From CAZKWG01 sp964615375 (GTDB lineage: Bacteria > Myxococcota_A > UBA796 > CAZKWG01), in contig CAZTOW010000044.1 in assembly GCA_964615375.1 (NCBI GenBank), positions 17,129-81,128 of the forward strand: a stretch of 64,000 bases of DNA, in the 5' to 3' direction. Under the pieces are notes generated by a model. It made no database searches. It had not been told where the DNA came from and was given only the letters and a program-made list of their open reading frames with translations. Position 1 is the first letter of the stretch. Each line of letters begins with the position of its first letter. Position numbers and translations under genes: made by a program. Of this stretch, positions 7,561-16,688 are shown piece by piece.

Positions 7561-8115
7561 GTGAGCGACGGGCTGACCTGCGATCCGATGAAGATGGCCG
7601 AGCTGGCGCGCTCGGGGGACCTGGGCGCGCTCGACCTGCTCACCCGCTGTCAGGGTGAGCGCCTGCTGGCGATCGGGCGGCGTTATTGCCGCGACGAGCA
7701 GGAGGCGCGCGACGCCGTGCAGGACGCGATGCTCAACGCCGCCACCCACCTGCGGGACTACCGGGGGGACGGGCCGCTGGAGGGCTGGGTCGTGCGCATG
7801 GTGGCGCGGGCCTGTGGGCGCGCCCGACGTGGGCGCAAGAACGATCCCCGGCTCCACGAGCGCGATCTGGAGCTGCGGGCCAGCGGGCTCAGCCCGGACG
7901 AGCAGGCCCACCTCTCGCGGGTGAGCCAGGCGCTCGGGGACGCCCTGCTGGCGCTCTCTCCCGTGGACCGCGCCGTGCTGGTGCTGGCCGAGGCCGAGGG
8001 CTGGACGGGCCCGCAGATCGCGGAGAAGCTGGACTCCACGCCCGAGGCCGTGCGCGCCCGCCTGACCCGCGCCCGCCGCCGCGTGCGTGAGGCCATGGAC
8101 GGGATCGCGGCGTGA
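7561..8115 (+). CDS. ECF-type RNA polymerase sigma factor
   Basis: 184 residues from GTG 7561. Region 2 is seen in ARSGDLGALDLLTRCQGERLL and RDEQEARDAVQDAMLNA; region 4 is the helix-turn-helix DRAVLVLAEAEGWTGPQIAEKL followed by STPEAVRARLTRARRRV. No obvious anti-sigma gene follows; instead the next gene, a membrane spermidine-synthase-like protein, overlaps by 4 bases (ATGA-type junction). That makes the membrane protein a candidate for its regulator or simply its co-expressed target. An upstream in-frame ATG at 7477 is less likely because it overlaps the intergenic promoter region. Confidence 0.85.
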   Translation: MSDGLTCDPMKMAELARSGDLGALDLLTRCQGERLLAIGRRYCRDEQEARDAVQDAMLNAATHLRDYRGDGPLEGWVVRMVARACGRARRGRKNDPRLHERDLELRASGLSPDEQAHLSRVSQALGDALLALSPVDRAVLVLAEAEGWTGPQIAEKLDSTPEAVRARLTRARRRVREAMDGIAA

Positions 8116-10418
8116 ACGAAGACCGCCGCCTGCTGTGGACCGTCGCAGCCGCCGCCGCCACCGTCATCGGGCTGGAGATCCTGTCCTTTCAGGCGCTCTC
8201 CGTGGTCAACGACTACCTGGCCGCCACGCAGATCATCTCGGTGGCCCTGCTGGGGCTCTCGCTGGGCGGGGTGCTGGCCTACCGGATCGGTGACGGGGCG
8301 CGCGGGATCCGACTCGCCGCGGGCCTGCTCCCGCTCAGCGTGCTGCTCTCGTTCGCGGCCATCCTCCGGCTGAACCCCTGGCCGGTGCCGATGCTGCTCG
8401 TGCTGGCCGCGCCCTATGCGCTCACGGCGGTCGTGCTCTCCCTGGCCTTCCGGCGCCTGCCGGCGGGGCGGGTCTACGCCTGGGATCTGGTGGGGGCGGC
8501 CGCGGGCGCGCTGGCCGTGATCCTCGCGATCCCGTGGCTCCGGGAGGAGGGCGGCTTCCTGCTGCTGGCCCTGGTGGCGGCGCTGGGCGCGACGCTTCAG
8601 GCGCAGGGGCGAGCCTGGCGCCTGGCTCCGGCCCTGCTGACGGTGGCCCTGGGCGTGCAGGTGGTGGCCTCGCCGCTCAACCTGCTCGAGCTCGCCACGG
8701 CGGACAAGGCCCTCTTTGGCGACAAGGCCTTCCTCTACCACAACCAGGAGGGCGCCCCGCTCTTCCAGGTCTGGTACAGCCGGGGCAGCCTGATCGAGCG
8801 CATCGACATCGTGCGCCGCACCGACGGGACGCGGCGCTGGGTCTCCGTCTACAACGGGCGCACGGTGGACGTGATCACCGGCGGCGCCGTGAAGAAGGGC
8901 GGCCTGGACAACCGCCTGCCCACGCTCCTGCGCTGGGGCCAGGACCCGGACACCCTGCTGGTGGGGCCGTCAGGCCAGGGGCTCACCAAGGGCGTGCGCA
9001 TGATGGGCGACGGCCACATCGACGCCGTCGAGCTCAACGGCGCCATCGCCCACCTGATGACCCACGAGATGTGGGAGCGCTCGGGCAAGGCCTACGACGA
9101 GATGGAGCTGACCATCGGCGACGTGCGCACCTTCCTGGCCCGCACCGACCGGCGCTACGACTTCATCACGATGCTGGACACCCACCGCATCTACAGCCAG
9201 CGCCACTACGGCCCGCCCGAGTTCATCCACACGCTGGAGGCCATGCGCGCCTACCTGGACCACCTGAAGCCTGAGGGCGTTGTGCTCTTCGAGGAGCGCA
9301 CGGTGGACCGGGTGGCCGAGCTCGGCGTGATGCGCTTCCTCCAGACCATGAAGGCGGCCCTGCGCGAGCGCGGGGTGGAGGATCCGGCGCGGAACATCGC
9401 CATCTGGGAGCTCTGGCACGACTGCCCGAAGTCCAAGGTGATGGCGGACCCCGTGCGCTGCAGGCCGAGCCAGCGCTTCACCTTCCTCCTCATCAAGGCC
9501 ACGGCGTTCACCGCCGAGGAGCAGGCGCACCTGCTGGAGTGGCAGGGCATGCTGGACGCTCGCCAGCAGGGGAAGGAGGACTACAACGGCGTCCTCTTCC
9601 GCCACCTGCCTGACCACCCCACCCCCGACCGGCTCTCGCTGGCGGCGCGGGCGGAGGGGGACATCCCAGGGGTGGATCCACTGGAGGTGGATCTGAGCGT
9701 GGTCACCGATGACCGGCCCTTCCCCTTCGACGTGATGCGCGACCGCGGGCCCATGCTGGCGCTGGTGGGGCGCACGCTGGGGCTGGCGGCGGGGATGGTG
9801 CTGCTGCCGGCGATGGTGGCCTTCTTCGGTCGGCGCGAGGCCGGGGGCGGGAGGCTGGCCCTGGCCCTGACCCCCTGGTTCGCCCTGCTGGGCGTGGGCT
9901 ACCTGGCGGTGGAGGTGCTGCTGATGCAGCGCCTGGGCATCTGGCTGGGGTCGCCGAGCTGGGCGCTGGCGGTGGTGCTGCCCACCATGCTCTGCGCGAG
10001 CGGCGTGGGCGGCCTGCTCTCCGCGCGGATGGAGCGGCGGGGCGTGCTGTTGGCGCTCGCGGCGGTGGTCGCCGCCGTGGGCCTGCTCTCCCTGGTCCTG
10101 GACCCGCTCATCGATCTCACCATGCCCCTGCCCTGGGCCGGGCGGGTGGGGCTGGCGGTGCTGGGGACCGGCGCCCTGGCCCTGGTCATGGGCCTTCCCT
10201 TCCCCTGGGTGATGGGGCAGGTGCAGGAGCGCCTGGGCGAGCGCCACGCCGGGCTCTTCTTCGCGATCAACGGGGCGGCGGGGGCGGTGGTCACGCCGCT
10301 GGCCCTGCTGGGGACCATGGCGCTGGGCTTCGAGCGCAGCTGGCTGCTGGCGGGCGGGGTCTACGCGCTCTGCCTCGCGCTGCTGGCGCTGACGCCCCTG
10401 AGAAGGGAAGCGGCGTGA
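8112..10418 (+). CDS. Membrane protein with spermidine-synthase-like domain
   Basis: 768 residues: about six N-terminal membrane segments (9-180), a cytoplasmic Rossmann-type middle domain (about 275-440) and a C-terminal bundle of about six more segments (550-765). The middle domain contains TLLVGPSGQGLTKGVRM, IDAVELNGAI, YDEMELTIGDVRTFL and LKPEGVVLFEE, which follow the spermidine synthase/methyltransferase order, but the usual glycine-rich loop is altered (GPSGQG) and catalytic fitness is unclear. Such fused proteins are widespread in Myxococcota and of unknown function. Translationally coupled to the ECF sigma factor upstream and the lactonase-like gene downstream. Confidence 0.75.
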   Translation: MNEDRRLLWTVAAAAATVIGLEILSFQALSVVNDYLAATQIISVALLGLSLGGVLAYRIGDGARGIRLAAGLLPLSVLLSFAAILRLNPWPVPMLLVLAAPYALTAVVLSLAFRRLPAGRVYAWDLVGAAAGALAVILAIPWLREEGGFLLLALVAALGATLQAQGRAWRLAPALLTVALGVQVVASPLNLLELATADKALFGDKAFLYHNQEGAPLFQVWYSRGSLIERIDIVRRTDGTRRWVSVYNGRTVDVITGGAVKKGGLDNRLPTLLRWGQDPDTLLVGPSGQGLTKGVRMMGDGHIDAVELNGAIAHLMTHEMWERSGKAYDEMELTIGDVRTFLARTDRRYDFITMLDTHRIYSQRHYGPPEFIHTLEAMRAYLDHLKPEGVVLFEERTVDRVAELGVMRFLQTMKAALRERGVEDPARNIAIWELWHDCPKSKVMADPVRCRPSQRFTFLLIKATAFTAEEQAHLLEWQGMLDARQQGKEDYNGVLFRHLPDHPTPDRLSLAARAEGDIPGVDPLEVDLSVVTDDRPFPFDVMRDRGPMLALVGRTLGLAAGMVLLPAMVAFFGRREAGGGRLALALTPWFALLGVGYLAVEVLLMQRLGIWLGSPSWALAVVLPTMLCASGVGGLLSARMERRGVLLALAAVVAAVGLLSLVLDPLIDLTMPLPWAGRVGLAVLGTGALALVMGLPFPWVMGQVQERLGERHAGLFFAINGAAGAVVTPLALLGTMALGFERSWLLAGGVYALCLALLALTPLRREAA

Positions 10419-11206
10419 TCCTGGCCCTCCTCCTGGCCTGCGCGTCGCCGCAGGCGGGCCCGAGGGTCTTCGCGCTCAGCTGGGGGCGCTCCGAGCGCTT
10501 CCTGCACCGGAGCCTGCTGGCGGACGCGCCCGAGGGCGAGCGCGTGCCAGCGAGCTGGATGGCCTGGCTGATCCTGGACGGAGATCAGGCCGTCCTCGTG
10601 GACACCGGGGCCACCGATCCCGGCCTCCTCGCCCGCTGGGGCATCGGCGAGCGCCGCCCGGTCCCCGCCCTGCTGGCCCGCGTGGGCCTCCGGCCAGAGG
10701 ACATCGACGACCTCGTCCTCACCCACCCGCACTGGGATCATCTGGGCGATACAGGCCGGTATACGGGCGCCAGGGTCTGGCTGCAGCGGGAGGCGCTGGC
10801 CTGGGCCGAGCGGAAGGTCGCCGACGGGCGCGAGCACGCCGGGGTGCGCCCCCGGGACCTCGCGGCCCTGCGCACGGCGGGTGAGCGGCTGAGCCTGCTG
10901 GACGGAGACCACGCGCTCAGCGAGTCGGTCACCCTGCGCGCGGGCGGCGGCCACACCCCCGGCGCCCAGTGGGTGGAGGTGCGCCGTCCTTCGGGGAGCG
11001 TCGCCCTGGCCTCCGACATCGCCTGCGTCTACGAGAACCTGGAGCGGGACGTGGCCCCCGGCGGCAGCCTGGACGGTGCGGCCGACCGGCGGGCGATGGA
11101 AGAGATGCGGCGGCTCGTGGGTCTGGCGGGGGTGATCCCCGGGCACGACCCGCGGGTGGAGGAGCGGCTGCGGTGGTTCGCCGACGGGGTAGGGGAGGCG
11201 TGGTGA
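10415..11206 (+). CDS. Lipoprotein metallo-beta-lactamase-fold hydrolase (lactonase-like)
   Basis: 263 residues, GTG start overlapping the previous stop by 4 bases. It opens MILALLLACAS, a minimal lipoprotein signal with the lipobox cysteine at position 9 and no basic residue. The zinc motif LTHPHWDHLGDTGRY (HxHxDH), HTPGAQWVEV, ASDIACVYENL and IPGHDPRV match the MBL group containing N-acyl-homoserine-lactone lactonases. It probably sits on the periplasmic face. The next gene starts within its last codon. Fold is certain; lactone substrate is only a possibility. Confidence 0.8.
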   Translation: MILALLLACASPQAGPRVFALSWGRSERFLHRSLLADAPEGERVPASWMAWLILDGDQAVLVDTGATDPGLLARWGIGERRPVPALLARVGLRPEDIDDLVLTHPHWDHLGDTGRYTGARVWLQREALAWAERKVADGREHAGVRPRDLAALRTAGERLSLLDGDHALSESVTLRAGGGHTPGAQWVEVRRPSGSVALASDIACVYENLERDVAPGGSLDGAADRRAMEEMRRLVGLAGVIPGHDPRVEERLRWFADGVGEAW

Positions 11207-12228
11207 AGTCATGGTGTAACATCATGTTACACGCGGTCGTGTTGTGTCTTTTCACACAGATCGCGCGCGCCGCCGAGACCGACCAGCTCTCCGGTCGGCG
11301 CTACAGCGCCCCCGACTCCTCGGCGCAGGTGGACGCCTACGTGGGCGCCAGGCTGGAGGAGGCGCGGGCGCGCACCGAGCGGCGCATGCGCCCCGGCTGG
11401 GACGACGCCCGTCTGGAGCGCGCGCTGATGCGGCAGGTGTATCGTGAGTTTCCCTTCGATCTGCTCCACTTCGGCGCCCCCATCGAGGCCTGGATGAGCC
11501 ACGGGCTCGCGTTCGAAGGCTACGCGGTGGAGACCCGCGGTCCGGGCACGGGCTGGCGCTACAACATCTACGACGACTACCGGGCCGCCTTCCGCATGCC
11601 CTGGCGGGAGGACTTCCCCATGGCCTCCATCGTCTTCTTCGGCGCCGATCTGCTCCTGGACACGCTGGTGGCGCCCACCTTCATGACCGGGGAGCTGCGC
11701 TACGGCTCTGACAAGTGGAGCCACTTCTTCCGGCTGGGCTACCGCTACACCCTCCACGACGCGGGCGGCGCCGACCCTCACGGGGCCCTGGCCTACGGGC
11801 TGGACACCGAGCTCGGCGGGGTGGGCTACCGCACCAGCGGCGCGGTGAGCTTCGCCGACCTGGCGAGCAATTACAGCGGTTACCTCTTCTTTCGTGCCCT
11901 GCTCTCCGGCCCGCGCCCCTACTTCGTGCGCGAGGGTGAGCGCCTCATCCAGATTCGCCCCTTCCTGGCCCGGGAGTGGGTGGAGCCCGCCTGGGATGAG
12001 TACTACAACCCGAACCTGTACCGACCGCACACGGAGGCGGTCATCCAGCTCCACTTGAAGCAGGACCGGGAGGCCGTCTGCCAGGACTACGCGGCCTGGA
12101 GGGACACGCTCGGGCGCCCGCCCGAGGACATGCGCCCGCCCGAGGACTACGTGGATCTGACCCGGATCGCGATGCCCCCGGACCCCTTCCGCCTGGACGA
12201 GCTCTGCGCCCCGCCCAGCCCGCCCTGA
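11203..12228 (+). CDS. Exported protein of unknown function
   Basis: 341 residues from GTG 11203, which overlaps the preceding stop (GTGA). The N-terminus MKSWCNIMLHAVVLCLFTQIARA is a good signal peptide with cleavage expected after ARA. The mature part is rich in Tyr and Trp (GWRYNIYDDYRAAFRMPWRED, FFRLGYRYTLHD, VGYRTSGAVSFADLASNYSG) and could be an envelope-associated beta-rich protein, but I recognise no family. The signal-peptide codons contain a 19-bp palindrome (11214-11232) of the GTAAC-N5-GTTAC type, giving rare TTA and ATC/ATG codons. Last gene of the sigma-factor run; convergent with the dockerin-like lipoprotein. Confidence 0.6.
   Translation: MKSWCNIMLHAVVLCLFTQIARAAETDQLSGRRYSAPDSSAQVDAYVGARLEEARARTERRMRPGWDDARLERALMRQVYREFPFDLLHFGAPIEAWMSHGLAFEGYAVETRGPGTGWRYNIYDDYRAAFRMPWREDFPMASIVFFGADLLLDTLVAPTFMTGELRYGSDKWSHFFRLGYRYTLHDAGGADPHGALAYGLDTELGGVGYRTSGAVSFADLASNYSGYLFFRALLSGPRPYFVREGERLIQIRPFLAREWVEPAWDEYYNPNLYRPHTEAVIQLHLKQDREAVCQDYAAWRDTLGRPPEDMRPPEDYVDLTRIAMPPDPFRLDELCAPPSPP
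11214..11232. repeat. Interrupted palindrome GTAAC-N5-GTTAC, copy 1
   Basis: GTGTAACAT-C-ATGTTACAC, perfect arms of 9 around a single centre base. One of four GTAAC-N5-GTTAC dyads in the window (others at 17179, 22118, 53275). Located at the start of a gene, in its signal-peptide codons. Confidence 0.6.
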
Positions 12229-12229
12229 C

Positions 12230-13120
12230 TCAGTCCGCGCAGACCTGGAAGCTCAGGTTGTCCTTCTCCGGCGTGTAGCTCCGCCCGCCCGCGCTCACGA
12301 CCAGGTTGACCTCGAGCCCGGCCCCGGCCAGCGTGTTGGAGAGCTTGAGCGTACACTCCGAGCAGCCGCTCGCCGGGGGCGTGGCGCTGACGCTGAGGTT
12401 CAGCAGGCGCCAGGGTTCGTCGCGTGCGCCGAGCACGGCGTCCTTCTTCCAGGAGAGCACGGCGCCGTGGGTGAGGCCGTCGGCGACCACGTCCACGCGG
12501 GTGAAGCCGTCGTCGCGGCGCCCCTCGGCGTCCAGGCGCAGGTCGGCGATGGCGGTCCCGTCTTCGCTGGAGCCCGTGATCGTGCAGCCCTCGGCCTTGA
12601 CCCCGAAGCTCCAGCCTTGAACGTCCAGGTCGGGGCTGGTCAGCTCCACGCCCACGGTGGCGCTCAGCGCCTCGCCCGCCGGGCCGGAGAGCTTGCTGGC
12701 GCCGCTCAAGCCCATCAGCAGGCGCCCGCAGGGGGCCTCGGCGATGGCGGTGGGGCTCTCGCAGTCCATCCGCGAGGAGGAGGGGAGCTCCACCTGGCCC
12801 GTGTAGAGGTAGTAGAAGACGGCGAGGCCGTCGCCGATGTCCACGAGATCGTCGCGGAGCAGGTCCACGGCGTCCTCGCAGGCCGGCGCCGCGCCGCCGT
12901 TCAGCACCCATCGCAGCGTCCACACCCCGTCGGCCACGTCCACCTGACCGTCGTGATTGGCGTCCGCCACGCCCACCTCGCCCTCGCCGGACGCCCGCGC
13001 GCAGACGCTCACCAGCTCGCCCTCGCCCTCGCCCTCGCCCTCTCCTTCGGCGGGCGTCGCGCCCTTGTCCTTGTCGGAGCAGGCGAGCGGGAGCAGCAGG
13101 GCGAAGAGCAGGACGCGCAT
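12230..13120 (-). CDS. Lipoprotein with acidic Glu-Gly linker and dockerin-like calcium repeats
   Basis: 296 residues from ATG 13120. MRVLLFALLLPLACSDK is a lipoprotein signal (Cys14). A linker of alternating Glu and Gly follows (about 27-35), then two EF-hand-like loops, ADANHDGQVDVADGVWTLRW and DLVDIGDGLAVFYYLYTG, arranged as in type I dockerin modules. The C-terminal part has paired cysteines (SGCSECTLKLS) and a beta-sandwich look, similar to cohesin-type domains, but this is a guess. Much longer readings of this frame upstream would run antisense through the next gene and are not real. Function unknown; surface anchoring is likely. Confidence 0.65.
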   Translation of the reverse strand: MRVLLFALLLPLACSDKDKGATPAEGEGEGEGEGELVSVCARASGEGEVGVADANHDGQVDVADGVWTLRWVLNGGAAPACEDAVDLLRDDLVDIGDGLAVFYYLYTGQVELPSSSRMDCESPTAIAEAPCGRLLMGLSGASKLSGPAGEALSATVGVELTSPDLDVQGWSFGVKAEGCTITGSSEDGTAIADLRLDAEGRRDDGFTRVDVVADGLTHGAVLSWKKDAVLGARDEPWRLLNLSVSATPPASGCSECTLKLSNTLAGAGLEVNLVVSAGGRSYTPEKDNLSFQVCAD

Positions 13121-13207
13121 GAGATCTCCGAGGGGCCACAGGATCGCCCACGGGGCCGCCGACGTCAACGTGGCGGATGCTATCCTCTGCGGAGCCCGGA
13201 GCCCCCC

Positions 13208-14926
13208 ATGTCCCGTCTCCTCCCGCCGCTCGCGCTGCTCCTGACCGCCTGCGCCGAGCCCGCCCCGCCCCGGACCCCGGGCGACCCCCTCGCCCGACCC
13301 TTCGACGCGGCCAGCGCCCTGCGCTCCGGCCACCACATCCCCCTTCCCGACGCGCTCCGCGAGGCCCGCCGGGGCCCGCCCCCGCCGACGCCGGAGGTGG
13401 ATCTGATGAGCGCCATCGGCGGCGAGCTGAGCGGCGGCGAATTCGACGACAGCCTGGGCGGCCCGCTGCTGGAGGCCCTGGCCGAGCAGCCCCCGGAGGA
13501 CGTCGAGGCCTGGGGGGCCGGCGCGCTCACCGTCACCGAGCTGGTCACCGGCAGCGACCCCCTCTGCGAGGACCCCCACGCGCGCTTCCGCTTCGAGGAG
13601 GACGGCGTCTCCTGGGAGCTGGACATGCGGCTGTTCGCCTTTCTGCAGCTGACCAGCCCGCTTCAGGCGCTGTTCATGGAGCTCTCCGAGGGCTGCGCCG
13701 CGGGCGTGGCGGCGGCGGCGGGCGACGTCGATCTGGCCCTCAGCGAGGGGAGCTGTACGGAGGCCGAGGCCCGCGCCTTCTTCCCCGAGGGCGGGGCCTG
13801 CCGGGAGTGCGTGAGCGCGCTGGACGTCGCCGACTGCCAGGGCCTGGGCGAGTGCGCGGAGGAGGCCCCGCTCCAGATGGAGGAGGGGGGCGAGTGGCTG
13901 GAGTGGGCGCAGGCCGAGGCGCTCGCCTGCGCGCCGGACGTGCGGGTGCAGCTCTTCATGGGGGCGCGGGACATCCAGGACGACGGGACCCTCCCCGAGA
14001 GCTGGAACCAGACGGACTGGCCGCGGGTGTGCTTCGCTGTGCGCGACGAGGCCACCGGCGAGATCGGGCTCTCCTTCGTCGGCGACAGCGACGGCTACGA
14101 GGAGATCACCGACGGCTACGGGGACGGCATCATCGGGCGCCTGGGCTACCTGCGCGAGGAGGGCGAGACGGGCACCCCGCATGCCGACCGCGTCACCTAC
14201 GCCCGCCGGCTCGGCTTCGCCGACGGCACCACCATCGACACCCTGATCCTGAGCTTCGGCGGGACCGGCCAGATCTCCGCGCCGCTCTACCCGCAGGACA
14301 AGGACGGCGACGGGGACGTGGACGACGACGACTGGGGCTATGGCTACGGGGGCTGGGGCTGGGGTCCCACCACGCTGCGCCCGGACGGGACGGATCCGAC
14401 CGACGTGAACGACACCTACGCCCGGGACTGGGCGGCGGGCGTGGTCACCAAGATGTCCACCACCCGCGACGGCGTGCCCATCAACGACATGAACTACTCC
14501 CGCTGCGAGGAGTGGGCGGGCCCGCACGAGGACGGGTCCTGGACCTGCCTCAGCGTCGGCAAACCCAAGATCGGTTACTTTGTTGACAATCATGTGTTCT
14601 GGTACAATCGAGCCCACACGATGGTCGACGTCCGTCCGCTGATCACGCTCGGATCCACGGGCCTCCCCGACGACGACATGCCGGGCGGCGTGACGCCGCA
14701 CATGGCGGGCTCGGACATGCTGGCCAGCGAAGAGTGGGACGGCTGTGCCTGGCCGAATCGCCTGGTGCCCGACCACATGCGCACCGAGGACGAGCCGGAC
14801 GTCTTCGGCGGTCAGGCCTCCCTGGACGCCGACACCTACAAGTTCGGCAAGGACCCCGACCAGGACATCCGCATGGTGCTGGCGACGACCCAGAAGCGCG
14901 GATTCTGCCCGCCGGAGGCCGAGTGA
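13208..14926 (+). CDS. Lipoprotein of a tandem paralogue pair, first copy
   Basis: 572 residues. MSRLLPPLALLLTACAEP gives lipobox Cys15. I do not recognise a named family. It has many paired cysteines in the first half, then a well-conserved second half: ESWNQTDWPRVCFAVR, DGYGDGIIGRLGYLREEGE, a Ca-binding-like DKDGDGDVDDDDWGYGYG stretch, TYARDWAAGVVTKM, WAGPHEDGSWTC, HVFWYNRAHTMV and KDPDQDIRMVLATTQ. The downstream gene repeats this whole plan. A secreted, possibly calcium-stabilised surface protein. The start is fixed by the lipobox. Confidence 0.7.
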   Translation: MSRLLPPLALLLTACAEPAPPRTPGDPLARPFDAASALRSGHHIPLPDALREARRGPPPPTPEVDLMSAIGGELSGGEFDDSLGGPLLEALAEQPPEDVEAWGAGALTVTELVTGSDPLCEDPHARFRFEEDGVSWELDMRLFAFLQLTSPLQALFMELSEGCAAGVAAAAGDVDLALSEGSCTEAEARAFFPEGGACRECVSALDVADCQGLGECAEEAPLQMEEGGEWLEWAQAEALACAPDVRVQLFMGARDIQDDGTLPESWNQTDWPRVCFAVRDEATGEIGLSFVGDSDGYEEITDGYGDGIIGRLGYLREEGETGTPHADRVTYARRLGFADGTTIDTLILSFGGTGQISAPLYPQDKDGDGDVDDDDWGYGYGGWGWGPTTLRPDGTDPTDVNDTYARDWAAGVVTKMSTTRDGVPINDMNYSRCEEWAGPHEDGSWTCLSVGKPKIGYFVDNHVFWYNRAHTMVDVRPLITLGSTGLPDDDMPGGVTPHMAGSDMLASEEWDGCAWPNRLVPDHMRTEDEPDVFGGQASLDADTYKFGKDPDQDIRMVLATTQKRGFCPPEAE

Positions 14927-16626
14927 TCCTGGCTCTGCTGCTGGCCTGCGCCCACCCCCTCCCCGAGGCGCGCCTGCCCGAGGGCGCCCCGCTCCATGGT
15001 CTGCGCGTCGGCGCCTCCGCGCCCCTGCCGCCTGCGCTGCGCGTCGCCCGCCGCGGCCCGCCCCCACCCACACCGGAGGTGGATCTGTTGGAGGCCCTCG
15101 GCCCCCGACTGGAGGGCCTCGTGTTGGACGAGAGCCTGGGCGGGGAGCTCACCGCGCGGCTGGAGGAGGAGGACCCCGATGACGTAGAGACGTGGGGGGC
15201 GGGGACGCTCACGCTCACCGAGCTCTATGGGATCGAGGACTTCAGCGGCGAGGAGGGGCTCTGCGAGGCGCCGCATGCGAGCTACAGCTTCGAGGAGGAC
15301 GGGCTCAGCTGGGAGGCCCGGGTAGAGCTCTCCGGGCTGATCACCCTCCTCGAGCCGCCCGCCACCCTCTACATGGATCTGTCCTCGACCTGCGCGGAGG
15401 CGGTGGACGCCGCGGTCGGGGACGTGGACGCCGCGGTCGCGTCGGGAGCCTGCACAGAGGGGGAGCAGCAGGCTTTCTTCGCGGACGACAGCGCCTGTCT
15501 CGCCTGTGTGCAGGATGGGGCTACGGTCGCCGGCTGCCAGGGCGAGGGCGCCTGCCTCGAGGAGACGGTCCAGGTCTTCCGGTACCTGGGGCGGTGGTAC
15601 GATCTCGCTGGCGCCTCCGTGCTGGCCTGCGCGCCCGACCAGATCCTCCGCGTCTTCTTCGCCTCCACCGACCTGCCCGAGGACGGGACCCTGCCCGGGA
15701 GCTGGAACCAGACCAGCTGGCCGTGGATCTGCTTCGCCGTCCGCGCTGAGGGCTCAGGCGAGGTCGAGCTGATCTGCGCCGCGGACGGGGACGGCTACGA
15801 CGACCTCACCGACGGCTACGGGGACGGCGTGATCGGGCGCCTGGACTACCTGCGCGAGGAGGGCGAGGAGGGCGAGCCCCACGCCGAGCGCGTCTTCTAC
15901 GCGCGATCCCTCTCCTTCACCAACGGAATGGAGACCGAGCATCTGCTGCTCAGCTTCGGCGGGATCGGGCAGATCTCCGCGCCGACCTACATGACGGACT
16001 GGGACGAGGACGGGGACATCGACGACGACGACTGGGGAGGCGGCTACGGGGGCTGGGGCATGAGCCCCCTCGAGCTGCGCCCCGACGGGACGGATCCGGC
16101 GGAGGTCGACGACACCTACGCCCGCGACTGGCTGGGCGCGGTGGTGACCAAGATGGCGACCACCCGTGACGGCGTCCCCATCAACAACATGAACGACAGC
16201 CGGTGCGAAGACTGGGCGGGCCCGCACGAGGACGGCTCCTGGACCTGCACGAAGAACGGTCGCCCGGAGCTGGGCTGGTTCGTGGACAATCACACCTTCT
16301 GGTACAACCGCTCCCAGACCATGGTGCAGGTCATCCCGATGATGACCCTCGGATCCACCGGTCTGCCCGACGACTGGATGCCCGGCGGCTTCCTCCCCCA
16401 CATCGCGGGCACCGCCGAGCTGGCCAACCCGGACTGGGACGACTGCGCCTGGCCCCACCAGTTCGTCGCCGACCACATCCGCACCGAGGACACACCTCTG
16501 GACTGGGGCTCCCCCACCTCGCTGGACGCCCACACCTACAAGTGGGGGAAGGACCCGGACCAGGACCTGCGCATGGTGCTGGCCACCACCCAGGCGCGCG
16601 GCTTCTGCCCCTCCGAGGAGGAGTGA
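14923..16626 (+). CDS. Lipoprotein of a tandem paralogue pair, second copy
   Basis: 567 residues, GTG 14923 overlapping the first copy's stop (GTGA). It opens MILALLLACAHP, the same nine residues as the lactonase-like lipoprotein at 10415. Alignment by eye with copy one is collinear from RRGPPPPTPEVDL to the end: GSWNQTSWPWICFAVR, DGYGDGVIGRLDYLREEGE, DEDGDIDDDDWGGGYGGWG, TYARDWLGAVVTKM, WAGPHEDGSWTC, FWYNRSQTMV and KDPDQDLRMVLATTQARGFCP. The first 300 residues differ most, keeping cysteines and gaining others. A clear tandem duplication with diverging N-terminal half; function unknown. Confidence 0.7.
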   Translation: MILALLLACAHPLPEARLPEGAPLHGLRVGASAPLPPALRVARRGPPPPTPEVDLLEALGPRLEGLVLDESLGGELTARLEEEDPDDVETWGAGTLTLTELYGIEDFSGEEGLCEAPHASYSFEEDGLSWEARVELSGLITLLEPPATLYMDLSSTCAEAVDAAVGDVDAAVASGACTEGEQQAFFADDSACLACVQDGATVAGCQGEGACLEETVQVFRYLGRWYDLAGASVLACAPDQILRVFFASTDLPEDGTLPGSWNQTSWPWICFAVRAEGSGEVELICAADGDGYDDLTDGYGDGVIGRLDYLREEGEEGEPHAERVFYARSLSFTNGMETEHLLLSFGGIGQISAPTYMTDWDEDGDIDDDDWGGGYGGWGMSPLELRPDGTDPAEVDDTYARDWLGAVVTKMATTRDGVPINNMNDSRCEDWAGPHEDGSWTCTKNGRPELGWFVDNHTFWYNRSQTMVQVIPMMTLGSTGLPDDWMPGGFLPHIAGTAELANPDWDDCAWPHQFVADHIRTEDTPLDWGSPTSLDAHTYKWGKDPDQDLRMVLATTQARGFCPSEEE

Positions 16627-16688
16627 GGCCCCCGGGCGGCGCTCTCCCCGGCTCCAGGATATGTCCCGGGCCCTTCGCCGAGGACCCC

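Noticed and set aside
12230..15073. 947-codon minus-strand frame
   Set aside because: Only the downstream 296 residues (lipobox start at 13120) make sense; the upstream part is antisense to the paralogous lipoprotein gene.
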